Position numbers and translations under genes: made by a program | In this document: piece by piece, positions 1-5,689 of the stretch | Layout of the letters: each line of letters begins with the position of its first letter | How positions within the stretch are numbered: position 1 is the first letter of the stretch | Virus record (IMG/VR): IMGVR_UViG_3300030450_001359 | Coordinates: 1 to 23,962 of that record | Source of the DNA: a virus | DNA: 23,962 nt | Strand: one strand, 5' to 3' | The notes under the pieces: model-generated | The model's input: the letters and a program-made list of their open reading frames with translations, nothing else | Told to the model about the DNA's origin: nothing | Database searches by the model: none

Positions 1-45
1 GTCTACTACTACTTCTGTTTTAAGATTTGTCATACTCCTTACCAT
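1..45 (-). CDS. Partial 3'-truncated gene, possible small terminase subunit
   Basis: Only the first 15 codons are inside the window. The reading frame opens with an ATG at 45 and has a second in-frame ATG at 33 (MTNLKTEVVD and so on). An AGGAG stretch lies between the two starts, too close to the second to decide the choice. The gene follows an HNH endonuclease by five bases in the same direction. In many HK97-like phages the order is HNH nuclease, small terminase, large terminase, and the large terminase lies at the other end of this window. The small-terminase idea rests only on that gene order; the residues are too few to identify a family. Confidence 0.45.
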   Translation of the reverse strand, partial: MVRSMTNLKTEVVVD

Positions 46-49
46 AAAT

Positions 50-400
50 TTAATAAAATTTTTTTATATGCTTTCTCGCTTCTCTCTCTTTAGCAGATTT
101 ACTAGAGTGACAGCTTCTGCATAATGTCTGGAGATTATGGAGTGCAAGCTTTTCTCCGCCATCTCTTATCGCTATTCGATGGTCGATCTCTTGTCCTGGC
201 TCAGTTAAACCTTTTCTCTCGCATATCTCGCAGCAGGGATTAAGTTGTATTTTATATAGCCTTAGACTCCTCCAGCTCTTAGAATTATAGAAAGACCTCA
301 TATCTTCTGAGGCCCTACTCTTATTTATATTAAGTATATCTATACTTTTCTTTCTTCTTGGAATCCAAGGTCTTTTCTTCTTTTCTGGTAGTTTAGGCAT
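50..400 (-). CDS. HNH endonuclease
   Basis: A 116-residue HNH nuclease of the type common next to phage terminases. The N-terminal third is very basic. Cys57-x2-Cys60 (NPCCEIC) and Cys94-x2-Cys97-His98 (LCRSCH) form the zinc-binding pairs. Asp73-His74 (EIDHRIA) is the start of the beta-beta-alpha-metal active site, followed by Asn89. In HK97-like phages this small HNH protein works with terminase to cut concatemeric DNA, which is known from the family and not shown here. It starts seven bases after the NinG-like gene and is followed within five bases by the partial last gene. Length and motifs are complete. Confidence 0.9.
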   Translation of the reverse strand: MPKLPEKKKRPWIPRRKKSIDILNINKSRASEDMRSFYNSKSWRSLRLYKIQLNPCCEICERKGLTEPGQEIDHRIAIRDGGEKLALHNLQTLCRSCHSSKSAKEREARKHIKKFY

Positions 401-407
401 TAATACT

Positions 408-743
408 TTATTCAGTTAGTAAGAAGTAAAGCTCAGTATCATTCTCTAAGATATATTCCATAGCTAAGGGCCAGTCTAAGAGTTTTTGTTTATCTGCTAT
501 AGACCCCTCCCAAAGTTCGTGACAGCCTTTTCTTTCTCCCATACTTAAACAATGATACGTAATATTATTTATATCTGTTTCTAAATCCTTCCTCCTGCTT
601 CTTGCTATATAATGGCTATGGCTTAATGGTACATCTGATCTACCGCATCCAGTACAGTAGTGTCCTCTAGTTTCTTCTATCTCTTTATACACCTTTTTAA
701 GTTCTCTATTTATCTTGGCTTGCTTTTTGCTTATTGTTTTCAT
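408..743 (-). CDS. NinG/HNH-like zinc nuclease
   Basis: A 111-residue protein with a lysine-rich N-terminal helix and then an HNH-like zinc fold: Cys30-x2-Cys33 (YCTGCGR), His42 and His44 (SHSHYIARSRR), Asn60 and Cys65 (NNITYHC), and Cys74-His75 followed by GCHELWEG. The spacing matches phage NinG/Rap-like and related HNH proteins that act on recombination intermediates; the exact substrate is inferred from the family. The ATG (743..741) overlaps the stop of a tiny hydrophobic ORF as ATGA, which suggests coupled translation. It sits between a VRR-NUC nuclease and a classical HNH nuclease, so three nuclease-type genes end the early operon. Confidence 0.75.
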   Translation of the reverse strand: MKTISKKQAKINRELKKVYKEIEETRGHYCTGCGRSDVPLSHSHYIARSRRKDLETDINNITYHCLSMGERKGCHELWEGSIADKQKLLDWPLAMEYILENDTELYFLLTE

Positions 744-814
744 ATTGATAGAAGTATTATGATATATATAATTAAAAATAGTATAAGGAGTATAGGTAGC
801 TCTAACCTTCTCAT
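740..814 (-). CDS. 24-residue predicted membrane microprotein
   Basis: A very short ORF (MRRLELPILLILFLIIYIII and then LLSI). Two arginines and a glutamate precede about 18 consecutive hydrophobic residues, enough for one membrane span with a positive-inside N-terminus. Its ATG overlaps the TGA of the VRR-NUC gene (ATGA at 814..811), and its own TGA overlaps the ATG of the NinG-like gene (ATGA at 743..740). These two overlaps are the main evidence that it is translated, because an ORF this short can arise by chance in AT-rich DNA. The function is unknown. It could also act simply as a translational link between its neighbours. Confidence 0.5.
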   Translation of the reverse strand: MRRLELPILLILFLIIYIIILLSI

Positions 815-1146
815 TTTAAATACCAGTCTATTAAATCCATAGCCTCCTCTAATCCTTTGCAGCATTGAGCTAGATATCCTTTATTATTCAAATCTTCGAG
901 CCATTGTTTCTGATGAGGAGATAGCCTACCCTTCTTTGTCTTAAGCTCTATAAATAATCCATAGTAATTATGTCTGCTTTCCATTATCTGTAGATCAGGT
1001 ACTCCCTTTACATATCCTGCTCGCTTCATCCTCGCTGCTTGACTTATTGAAGTTCTTAATCCTCCAGCTGAAGCGCAGTATCTTATTCCTTTATATTTTA
1101 GCTGAAGATAAGTTATTATGGCTTCTTGTAGATTCTGCTCATTCAT
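811..1146 (-). CDS. VRR-NUC domain nuclease
   Basis: A 111-residue single-domain VRR-NUC protein of the PD-(D/E)xK nuclease superfamily. The conserved elements are in order: an N-terminal Glu-containing helix, KGVPDLQI with catalytic Asp51, LFIELKTKKG with Glu67-x-Lys69, and LSPHQKQWLEDL with the conserved Gln79. The stand-alone phage form is of normal length. Family members are structure-selective nucleases that act on branched DNA such as Holliday junctions, which would suit resolution of replication or packaging intermediates. It is followed by a 24-residue ORF through an ATGA overlap. An upstream gap of 58 bases separates it from a small membrane-protein gene. Confidence 0.9.
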   Translation of the reverse strand: MNEQNLQEAIITYLQLKYKGIRYCASAGGLRTSISQAARMKRAGYVKGVPDLQIMESRHNYYGLFIELKTKKGRLSPHQKQWLEDLNNKGYLAQCCKGLEEAMDLIDWYLK

Positions 1147-1204
1147 TTGCCTAAATTATAGAATATATATAATCAGGCTACCTTGGAGCATTGTTTCTTT
1201 TTAA

Positions 1205-1375
1205 CTAACTATTGTTAATATGATTATCATAATCTGTTACTGCATTCTTTATACTATGATAAGTATAAGTAAATACAAAGACTATTATTCCTATAGTAAG
1301 AAATAATATAAAACCTAAAATTAATTCTACTAAAGTTTTTATAATAAGATTAATTATTAGTATATTTTTATTCAT
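1205..1375 (-). CDS. Small single-span membrane protein
   Basis: A 56-residue ORF starting MNKNILIINL and ending NHINNS with a TAG stop. Residues about 7 to 38 are almost entirely hydrophobic (ILGFILFLTIGIIVFVF), followed by a short polar tail, so one membrane-spanning helix or a hairpin is expected. The start overlaps the last eight bases of the DUF3310 gene upstream, the same close packing as the rest of the operon. No family is recognised. It could be an inner-membrane accessory protein, for example one altering host physiology, but nothing in the sequence fixes a role. Confidence 0.6.
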   Translation of the reverse strand: MNKNILIINLIIKTLVELILGFILFLTIGIIVFVFTYTYHSIKNAVTDYDNHINNS

Positions 1376-1643
1376 TTATTCTCTCTAATTCGAATTCTAA
1401 ATGAGCGATCGCCTTATAAATACATTCTTTAGGGCTTTTATGCTTACGATATGCTCTTAATATATAAGTAGTAGCTGAAGCCAGATGATAGGTTAAATCA
1501 AAATTATCGCATACCTTCCTCGCCTCATATCCTTCTTTACCTTTATAGTAATCTGGTACTCTACTATCATTATCGAGGCCTCCTGTTCTTGTTTTAGTCA
1601 TATTTCTATCTTTTATATAATAATATTTACTGTGTTTTCTCAT
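1368..1643 (-). CDS. DUF3310-type protein
   Basis: A 91-residue protein whose residues about 29 to 89 match the DUF3310 pattern: VPDYYKG at the front, a helix in place of the usual Gly-Asn-x-x-Lys-Tyr segment (HLASATTYILRAYRK), then a helix of the LxKAxxYLE type (CIYKAIAHLEFELERI). DUF3310 proteins are widespread in phages; T7 gp1.7, a nucleotide kinase, belongs to this group. A nucleotide-metabolism role here is inferred from that alone. The first ATG overlaps the preceding gene by 17 bases. A second in-frame ATG at residue 15 (1601) would remove a basic leader and could be the real start. Confidence 0.7.
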   Translation of the reverse strand: MRKHSKYYYIKDRNMTKTRTGGLDNDSRVPDYYKGKEGYEARKVCDNFDLTYHLASATTYILRAYRKHKSPKECIYKAIAHLEFELERINE

Positions 1644-1821
1644 TATCTAAAATCTTTATTAACTCATTTTGAGTATAAAGAGATCTAGGATTTAATCCTT
1701 TTTTATATTCTTCTGGATTAAAAATTAGCTTAACTTCTCTTACTTTGTTATTATTCATTTTAACTATCCATCTATTTTCTGGATGCATTCTGTTTCTTTT
1801 TAAAAAGTTTAAATAGCTCAT
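1627..1821 (-). CDS. Hypothetical 64-residue early protein
   Basis: A small basic protein (MSYLNFLKRN and so on, ending DNEKTQ) with no recognised family. It has a mixed strand/helix character: a central IVKMNNNKVREVKLIFN stretch looks like two short beta strands, and the C-terminal part (YTQNELIKIL) looks helical. No cysteine pairs or membrane segment are visible. The start lies two bases after the TAA of the 58-residue gene upstream, and its end overlaps the DUF3310 gene by 17 bases, so it is embedded in the early operon. It is probably a real gene on the basis of packing and codon pattern. Confidence 0.6.
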   Translation of the reverse strand: MSYLNFLKRNRMHPENRWIVKMNNNKVREVKLIFNPEEYKKGLNPRSLYTQNELIKILDNEKTQ

Positions 1822-1823
1822 AA

Positions 1824-2000
1824 TTAATTATCTCTACGATAAGTACCTCGACTTAAAGAATCCCAGAATAAATCTCCTTTAATATAATATTTTACCTTAT
1901 AATAATTGTCTCTTAATCTTTTTCTGTATTCACTGTACTCCTCTTTAAATCCTCTTTTATTATCTAAGTTTATATCTTTAAATGTTATTTTTCCTTTCAT
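1824..2000 (-). CDS. Hypothetical 58-residue basic protein
   Basis: A short ORF starting MKGKITFKDINLDN and ending with TAA at 1826..1824. It is rich in Lys, Arg and Tyr, with a basic helix-like centre (EEYSEYRKRLRDNYYKVKYY) and a conserved-looking tail GDLFWDSLSRGTYRRDN. The ATG overlaps the TGA of the upstream membrane-protein ORF as ATGA, and the next gene starts two bases after its stop. These junctions support real translation. No family is recognised. It could be a nucleic-acid-binding accessory protein because of its charge, but that is only a guess. Confidence 0.55.
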   Translation of the reverse strand: MKGKITFKDINLDNKRGFKEEYSEYRKRLRDNYYKVKYYIKGDLFWDSLSRGTYRRDN

Positions 2001-2167
2001 TTGTTTTTGTATTTTTTTAATTCTTTATTTTTAGCATCTATTTCTTTTATCATTGATTTTATATCTGAAGATAATACAAAGAAAGTATATAAACTTCCGA
2101 TCATCATACCTAATAAAACAGATAAAGATATGCACATTAAAGGATTAATAATATTAAAATATTCCAT
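1997..2167 (-). CDS. Small membrane-anchored protein with charged tail
   Basis: A 56-residue ORF starting MEYFNIINPL. Residues about 8 to 32 form one hydrophobic span (LMCISLSVLLGMMIGSLYTF), and the tail (residues 35 to 56) is a Lys/Glu-rich helix (IKSMIKEIDAKNKELKKYKN) that could form a short coiled coil facing the cytoplasm. The start is two bases after the zinc-ribbon gene, and its TGA overlaps the next ATG as ATGA. The architecture resembles many small phage membrane proteins, including spanin- or holin-like ones, but it sits in the early operon away from the endolysin, so a lysis role is not favoured. Confidence 0.6.
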   Translation of the reverse strand: MEYFNIINPLMCISLSVLLGMMIGSLYTFFVLSSDIKSMIKEIDAKNKELKKYKNK

Positions 2168-2169
2168 TT

Positions 2170-2358
2170 TTATTTCTTTTTTAAAGTAGGCTCAGTCCTA
2201 ATTAGATAAGGTATTCCGAATTCTTTATCATATTCCTGCATATACTCGCCACATATACACTTAGCTTCTGCAGTCCTTACTTTTCCTTCTATTACTTTGA
2301 TCGTAGCAGTTCTAATCTTTTTAGTTTTTTTACATTTATTACATATAAATTTTAACAT
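2170..2358 (-). CDS. Small zinc-ribbon-like protein
   Basis: A 62-residue protein with an N-terminal Cys6-x2-Cys9 (FICNKCKKTKK) and a second pair Cys34-x-Cys36 (AKCICGEYM), the layout of a small zinc ribbon or rubredoxin-like knuckle; the second pair is one residue tighter than the usual C-x2-C. Between them lie two predicted beta strands. The C-terminus is polar and basic. Such mini zinc proteins are common in phage early regions and may bind DNA or modulate host proteins, but the partner cannot be told here. It lies between the putative helicase-loader-like gene and a small membrane-protein gene with one- to two-base gaps. Confidence 0.6.
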   Translation of the reverse strand: MLKFICNKCKKTKKIRTATIKVIEGKVRTAEAKCICGEYMQEYDKEFGIPYLIRTEPTLKKK

Positions 2359-2359
2359 A

Positions 2360-2716
2360 TTATTTTAAAAGTTTAATTTTATTCTGTTTAAATAAAGGCA
2401 CTTCTTTAGGCAGTCTATTCATTGTCTTAACTTGATACTCTGCCTCCCATAACAAATTCCGATAAGTCTTAATCCATTTGTAGTATGTCTTAACAGTTAT
2501 ATGAAATTCTTTAGTCTCTCGAATACCTCTACGAAATGCAGCCTTTATATCCTCTATCTCTAAATTCTTAAAATCCTTTTGTAAATCATCCGCTAAGATT
2601 AAGCTCATTGATACTATAGTATCTTCATTAGGATTCTGGCCCAGCTCTAAAAAAGTTCTGCTAAGTATTTCAACTGAGTGCGATCGCAAATCCTGTATCG
2701 ACATTTCTTTTATCAT
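2360..2716 (-). CDS. Putative replication accessory protein (helicase-loader-like)
   Basis: A 118-residue, all-helical-looking protein. The centre (LEIEDIKAAFRRGIRET followed by a HITVKTYYKWIKTYR segment) resembles small phage proteins found directly downstream of HTH replication initiators, in which an 'AFxxG...T..KWL..Y' pattern is conserved. I think these act as helicase loaders or replisome organisers, but no ATP-binding motif is present, so the assignment is by position and weak pattern only. Its ATG overlaps the stop of the HTH replication gene (2713 to 2716), which suggests the two proteins are made together. A structural accessory role for the initiator is the alternative. Confidence 0.45.
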   Translation of the reverse strand: MIKEMSIQDLRSHSVEILSRTFLELGQNPNEDTIVSMSLILADDLQKDFKNLEIEDIKAAFRRGIRETKEFHITVKTYYKWIKTYRNLLWEAEYQVKTMNRLPKEVPLFKQNKIKLLK

Positions 2717-3327
2717 TGACTGTTTATTTGATTAATCATTTCTTTAGCTTTTGTATAGGTATTTAGTTTAGCTTTTAATTTTGATTCTGGCTTTTTGGTA
2801 TTCCATTTCTTTGTATTGTTTATCCATCGCTCTAGTCTTTTTTTAGTGTCCCAAGTTTTCTCCAGTTCAAATCTCATTTTAGTCTTGCTTTTGTTTTCTT
2901 CTGTCCAATATAAAACAAACTCCTCTCTAATTTCTTTAGATACTCCTAAAAAATTAATATCCTTTAAAAATTTTTCTTTTCTATTAGATATATTATTTGT
3001 ATTAATAATCTTTATACTATTAAGGTCATTATTATTAATGCTAGCCCTATCATCTTTTTTAGTGATACCTATCCTTCTTTCTGTAATCTGCTCGCCTTTT
3101 TTAATAAGCTCTACAGAAATGAATCCTGCTTTATGTAATTGCGAAACCCAGAGGCTGATCGTATTCTTAGTAACATTATAGAGCTTAGCGAAATAGTTAT
3201 TTGTAGCGAAGCAGTAGCCCTCTTTACTACTTAGAGCAGTTATCTCTCCATATAATAGCTTAGCATTAGGCTTTAATTTAGAATACCTAACCTCAGCAGG
3301 AATAATAGCATAATAACTAGGCTTCAC
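2713..3327 (-). CDS. Helix-turn-helix replication protein
   Basis: A 204-residue protein with an N-terminal winged-helix domain (residues about 8 to 90). The opening YYAIIPAEVRYSKLKPNAKL, then LLYGEITALSS, FATNNYFAKLYNVTKNTISLWVSQLHKAGFI and a wing ending ERRIGI are typical of the HTH_36 type found in phage and plasmid replication initiators. The C-terminal half is Lys- and Asn-rich with a helical WINNTKKWNTKK region. It probably binds the replication origin; this is inferred from the domain and from its neighbours, a DnaA domain IV-like protein upstream and a loader-like protein downstream. It overlaps both neighbours by four to eleven bases, consistent with coupled translation. Confidence 0.7.
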   Translation of the reverse strand: MKPSYYAIIPAEVRYSKLKPNAKLLYGEITALSSKEGYCFATNNYFAKLYNVTKNTISLWVSQLHKAGFISVELIKKGEQITERRIGITKKDDRASINNNDLNSIKIINTNNISNRKEKFLKDINFLGVSKEIREEFVLYWTEENKSKTKMRFELEKTWDTKKRLERWINNTKKWNTKKPESKLKAKLNTYTKAKEMINQINSQ

Positions 3328-3718
3328 TTATCATCTGTCTTAATTGTTTAATATTCCAGTTAATTACTCTCCTCATCTCTATCTGTTTATTTAATTCCTT
3401 TTCTAGTTTATCCATCCCCTTGTCTAGTACTTGATTTCTAAACTGCATATATTTAGTCTGAGTAGCTGCTTCGTGCTTCATTCCTAAAATGTCTATCATC
3501 TTATAATAGTGATGCATAGCAGTAGCGTGACTTTTTATGCTTTTAATATATTTAGAAATATGCGAAAATTTCATTCCTATTTCAGTTACTAAAAAATATA
3601 TTAAATATCTTTTAGCTTCTATTACACTTCTTTTCCTGGTATATAAATCAAAAGAATCTTTATCTATATTAAACATCTCAGCTAAAGTGCATCTGGCTAT
3701 CTCGATCGTTTTATCCAT
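3317..3718 (-). CDS. Stand-alone DnaA domain IV-like DNA-binding protein
   Basis: A 133-residue protein whose residues about 8 to 75 resemble the C-terminal DNA-binding domain of DnaA. The order is a first helix (AEMFNIDKDSF), the basic loop-helix region (YTRKRSVIEAKRYLIYFLVTE), and a helix-turn-helix with the signature-like KFSHISKYIKSIKSHATAMHH, comparable with the DnaA box-recognition motif (GRDHTTVLHA type). The AAA+ ATPase part of DnaA is absent. The C-terminal 55 residues form a charged helix (MDKLEKELNKQIEMRRV). It probably binds phage or host origin sequences next to the HTH protein encoded immediately downstream (11-base overlap). Confidence is good for the fold and moderate for the role. 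Confidence 0.65.
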   Translation of the reverse strand: MDKTIEIARCTLAEMFNIDKDSFDLYTRKRSVIEAKRYLIYFLVTEIGMKFSHISKYIKSIKSHATAMHHYYKMIDILGMKHEAATQTKYMQFRNQVLDKGMDKLEKELNKQIEMRRVINWNIKQLRQMISEA

Positions 3719-3720
3719 AT

Positions 3721-4149
3721 TTAAAAAGGCATATCGTTTTGATCTTCTTTTACTGCAGTAGTATCTTTAAGTATAAAGTCCGACATTATTTTAGCAGTTT
3801 CTAAAATTTGTGCTAGTTCTAATCCTTGAGCGATACCTAATTCTGTAGCTGATTTAACACCTACCGATCGAGCTATCTGGCCATCATTATTAGATGGAGC
3901 TGAATAACTATAATTTGATGAAGTAGGATTACTATAATAAGGCTTAATCTTTGGAAAGTCCCCTCCTATATAATTATATTCTACCTCAGCTCCTTTTATG
4001 AATTTTTCTTGAGAATCAGATATACTAGAATATTCTCCTACATCTCCATTTTCCATCTCTATTTCATATTTAAAAAATTCTTTTCCTTCTCTGTTTTTCC
4101 AAGTTCCATTACTTTGTACGGATTTTACTGTTGACTTTTTTACTGACAT
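3721..4149 (-). CDS. SSB-like single-stranded DNA-binding protein
   Basis: A 142-residue protein built like SSB. Residues 1 to about 70 look like an OB fold of beta strands (KSTVKSVQSNGTWKNR, FFKYEIEMENGDVGEY, AEVEYNYIGG). A flexible Ser/Asn/Tyr linker follows (about 70 to 90), then a helix (about 95 to 128). The C-terminus is acidic and ends EDQNDMPF, close to the DDIPF tip that bacterial SSB uses to dock host replication and repair proteins. The OB part is divergent from classic SSB, so it may be a phage-specific type. It sits just ahead of the DnaA-like and HTH replication genes, which supports a replication role. Confidence 0.65.
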   Translation of the reverse strand: MSVKKSTVKSVQSNGTWKNREGKEFFKYEIEMENGDVGEYSSISDSQEKFIKGAEVEYNYIGGDFPKIKPYYSNPTSSNYSYSAPSNNDGQIARSVGVKSATELGIAQGLELAQILETAKIMSDFILKDTTAVKEDQNDMPF

Positions 4150-4153
4150 TTTT

Positions 4154-4387
4154 TTATTTATTTTGATTATTAATTAAGCTTATGCAGGATTCCTGATAAG
4201 CAGTTATATTTTGAGAAGTTTGTATTATCTCCTCTAAATCTTCTATAGTCTTTTCTATGAATAGTAAAGCAAACTGTAAAGATAATTTTTCTATTTTATT
4301 TTCTGGATTAAGATTTAATATTTTATTTTTAATTATGTCTTTTTCTTTTATCCAGTATTCTTTTTTATTTTCAATTATTCCGATCAT
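4154..4387 (-). CDS. Hypothetical helical early protein
   Basis: A 77-residue protein that is probably almost entirely helical: a long charged segment (NKKEYWIKEKDIIKNKIL) is followed by an amphipathic one (IEKLSLQFALLFIEKTIEDL), consistent with a small coiled coil. No cysteines cluster, no membrane span is present and no family is recognised. Its ATG overlaps the end of the upstream gene by four bases (4384 to 4387), and the SSB-like gene starts four bases after its stop. The position suggests a role with the replication genes, but the sequence itself gives no function. Confidence 0.55.
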   Translation of the reverse strand: MIGIIENKKEYWIKEKDIIKNKILNLNPENKIEKLSLQFALLFIEKTIEDLEEIIQTSQNITAYQESCISLINNQNK

Positions 4388-4665
4388 CTTATTCTAAATA
4401 TTAGTATTTTATTATCATTTAATTCGTATAATTTTTTATACTCTTGTAATTTATGCTCTACATCAAAAGTATAGGCCTCATCTATATTATATTTATTTTC
4501 TATTTCTTTTAGCTGATTCTTAGTGCCGAATACTCTTATTTCTTTAGCTACTTCTTTTACATCTCCAAATTCTATTCCAGTCATAGAATCAGTAGATATA
4601 CACCCCTCATAGATATTATCATATAACACCCAGTCCTCGCATCTTAACTTATTCTCTAATTTCAT
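4384..4665 (-). CDS. Hypothetical 93-residue protein
   Basis: An acidic protein with mixed strands and helices and no recognised domain. The N-terminal half (ENKLRCEDWVLYDNIYEG) and the middle (IRVFGTKNQLKEIENKY) look like a small alpha/beta fold, and the last residues (NKILIFRIR) look like an edge strand. The overlaps are 17 bases with the upstream gene and four bases with the downstream gene, the same tight packing as in the rest of the early operon. No cysteine clusters, signal peptide or membrane helix are visible. It is probably a real gene of unknown function. Confidence 0.55.
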   Translation of the reverse strand: MKLENKLRCEDWVLYDNIYEGCISTDSMTGIEFGDVKEVAKEIRVFGTKNQLKEIENKYNIDEAYTFDVEHKLQEYKKLYELNDNKILIFRIR

Positions 4666-4957
4666 ATCCTAACTTTTTCCTCCATTCTTCTTGATAAATT
4701 CCTTTTCGTTTATAATATTTTTCTCCTCTATAGTGAGGATTTTCTTCTTGTAATTTTGCTCTAGCCCTTTTTATACTGGGAGCTGAAGTTAATTTACCTA
4801 AAGAATAAAACATTAAGAAATCTCTTACATTAGATTTTTCTAAATTGACATATAATTCTATTTCTTTCCTCCATATATTCGCACATAATCTATAGTCATT
4901 ATCTCTTAATTCTGGATATTTAGCGAGCCAGTACTCTACTTTTTCTTTTGTATTCAT
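4649..4957 (-). CDS. Conserved phage hypothetical protein (ParB/HTH-like helical)
   Basis: A 102-residue helical protein of a kind often seen in phage early regions. The marks are a front helix (KEKVEYWLAKYPELRDNDYR), an IWRKEIELYV segment, a central FLMFYSLGKLTSAPSIKRAR segment, and RAKLQEENPHYRG followed by a basic tail. The S-I-x-R-x-R-x-x-L-Q-E-x-x-P pattern is conserved in many phages, where the protein has no assigned function. The centre could be a helix-turn-helix, so DNA binding is possible. It follows the methyltransferase gene by a single base and overlaps the next gene by 17 bases. Confidence 0.6.
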   Translation of the reverse strand: MNTKEKVEYWLAKYPELRDNDYRLCANIWRKEIELYVNLEKSNVRDFLMFYSLGKLTSAPSIKRARAKLQEENPHYRGEKYYKRKGIYQEEWRKKLGYEIRE

Positions 4958-4958
4958 A

Positions 4959-5384
4959 TTATATAGATTTTAAAATGACTATCATAGAATCGTGCATACC
5001 TGCTTTATCACTAACATAGTCTCCGAAAGTATTTACTCCTTTGAATTTTATTCTTTTATATACAAATCTTATTTCTTTTTTATTAGGTAAGATATGATGA
5101 TGAAATAATTTTGTAGATGTAGATACTGGTAAAAGCATTACACATAATTTACCTTTTTTACTTTCTTCTATTGCTTTTATAACAAATGATTCTTTTAATT
5201 TTCTAGAATAAGGGGGATTAATAAAATTTCTTTCTTTCCATTCTATTTTTAATCCATCCCATTTACTTAAATCGTGCTGTAAAGGACAGGGATCAAAATT
5301 AAAATTAAATTCCTTATTTAATTCATTATATATATAATCTGGAGTAGCCCAGTCATCTATATGATTTAAATTTCTATTTTTCAT
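4959..5384 (-). CDS. Phage Dam-type DNA N6-adenine methyltransferase
   Basis: A 141-residue protein of the phage N-6-adenine methyltransferase group (the Dam family in phages such as T1). The N-terminal DDWATPDYIYNELNKEF and DPCP (Asp31) segments form the cofactor-binding start, and the catalytic motif NPPY is at residues 56 to 59 (INPPYS). The ending KAGMHDSMIVIL is also typical. The enzyme would transfer a methyl group from S-adenosylmethionine to adenine in a short target. GATC is common for this family but is not proven here. It is short but complete. No restriction partner is present, so protecting phage DNA or marking it is more likely than a restriction system. Confidence 0.85.
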   Translation of the reverse strand: MKNRNLNHIDDWATPDYIYNELNKEFNFNFDPCPLQHDLSKWDGLKIEWKERNFINPPYSRKLKESFVIKAIEESKKGKLCVMLLPVSTSTKLFHHHILPNKKEIRFVYKRIKFKGVNTFGDYVSDKAGMHDSMIVILKSI

Positions 5385-5577
5385 CCTTAATACTATAGGA
5401 AGCTCTTACTTTATTAGAAATATCTTTATCTAATTGTCTTAAGTGAGCGATTTCTTCTTGGATCTGGAATTCTGTTCTATTGCCTATTTCTCCAAATTGA
5501 TAGACTATTTTTTTTACAGGTTGCGGATTTAAAGATTGATGTATATATCTCATCCAATTATTATAAGTTAATTTCAT
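5374..5577 (-). CDS. Hypothetical 67-residue early protein
   Basis: A small protein (MKLTYNNWMRYIHQSLNPQP and so on) with a probable C-terminal helix containing QIQEEIAHLRQLDKDISNKV. No family is recognised. The start overlaps the TGA of the small ORF upstream as ATGA (5577..5574), and its end overlaps the methyltransferase gene by 11 bases, which suggests coupled translation with it. It may be an accessory partner of the methyltransferase or simply an early-operon protein; there are no catalytic motifs to choose between these. Confidence 0.55.
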   Translation of the reverse strand: MKLTYNNWMRYIHQSLNPQPVKKIVYQFGEIGNRTEFQIQEEIAHLRQLDKDISNKVRASYSIKDEK

Positions 5578-5675
5578 TTTTCCTTGTTTTTAATCTTGCG
5601 GACACTATTGTCCTTTACCACGAAAACCCCACTATTTTCATAGTGAGGCTGTGAAGGATATTTTATCATTTCCAT
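5574..5675 (-). CDS. Possible 33-residue leader ORF
   Basis: A short ORF (MEMIKYPSQPHYENSGVFVV followed by a basic tail) whose TGA overlaps the ATG of the next gene as ATGA. That junction and an AAAGAAAG stretch upstream argue for translation. Against it, a strong hairpin with a GAAA loop and a T-run (5623 to 5648) lies inside it. It may be a leader peptide whose translation affects that hairpin, or a chance ORF in the leader of the early transcript. Confidence 0.35.
   Translation of the reverse strand: MEMIKYPSQPHYENSGVFVVKDNSVRKIKNKEK
5623..5648 (-). terminator. Hairpin with GAAA loop and T-run (attenuator or terminator)
   Basis: In the minus-strand transcript, CCTCACTAT pairs with ATAGTGGGG (nine pairs, one a G-U wobble) around a GAAA tetraloop, and TTTTC follows. 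Arms are at 5640-5648 and 5627-5635. The shape fits an intrinsic terminator, and it lies about 200 bases downstream of the predicted early promoter and ahead of most early genes. A second small hairpin (GGACA, loop ATAG, TGTCC) follows at about 5600-5613. The short T-run suggests partial termination. Confidence 0.6.
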
Positions 5676-5689
5676 TGAGTATCTTTCTT

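Noticed and set aside
1405-2687. GCGATCGC octamers as cyanobacterial HIP1 elements
   Set aside because: Only a few full octamers occur, and the AT-rich phage with a Bacteroidota-type promoter does not suggest a cyanobacterial host; the enriched unit is CGATCG.
2795-3181. Plus-strand hydrophobic ORF of 128 codons
   Set aside because: It is antisense to the Lys/Asn-rich part of the HTH protein; reverse reading of such codons gives Leu/Phe-rich frames that imitate membrane proteins.
4464-4471. TACTTTTG on the minus strand as a second early promoter
   Set aside because: It fits TAnnTTTG but is inside a coding gene with no convincing upstream element; one such match by chance is expected.
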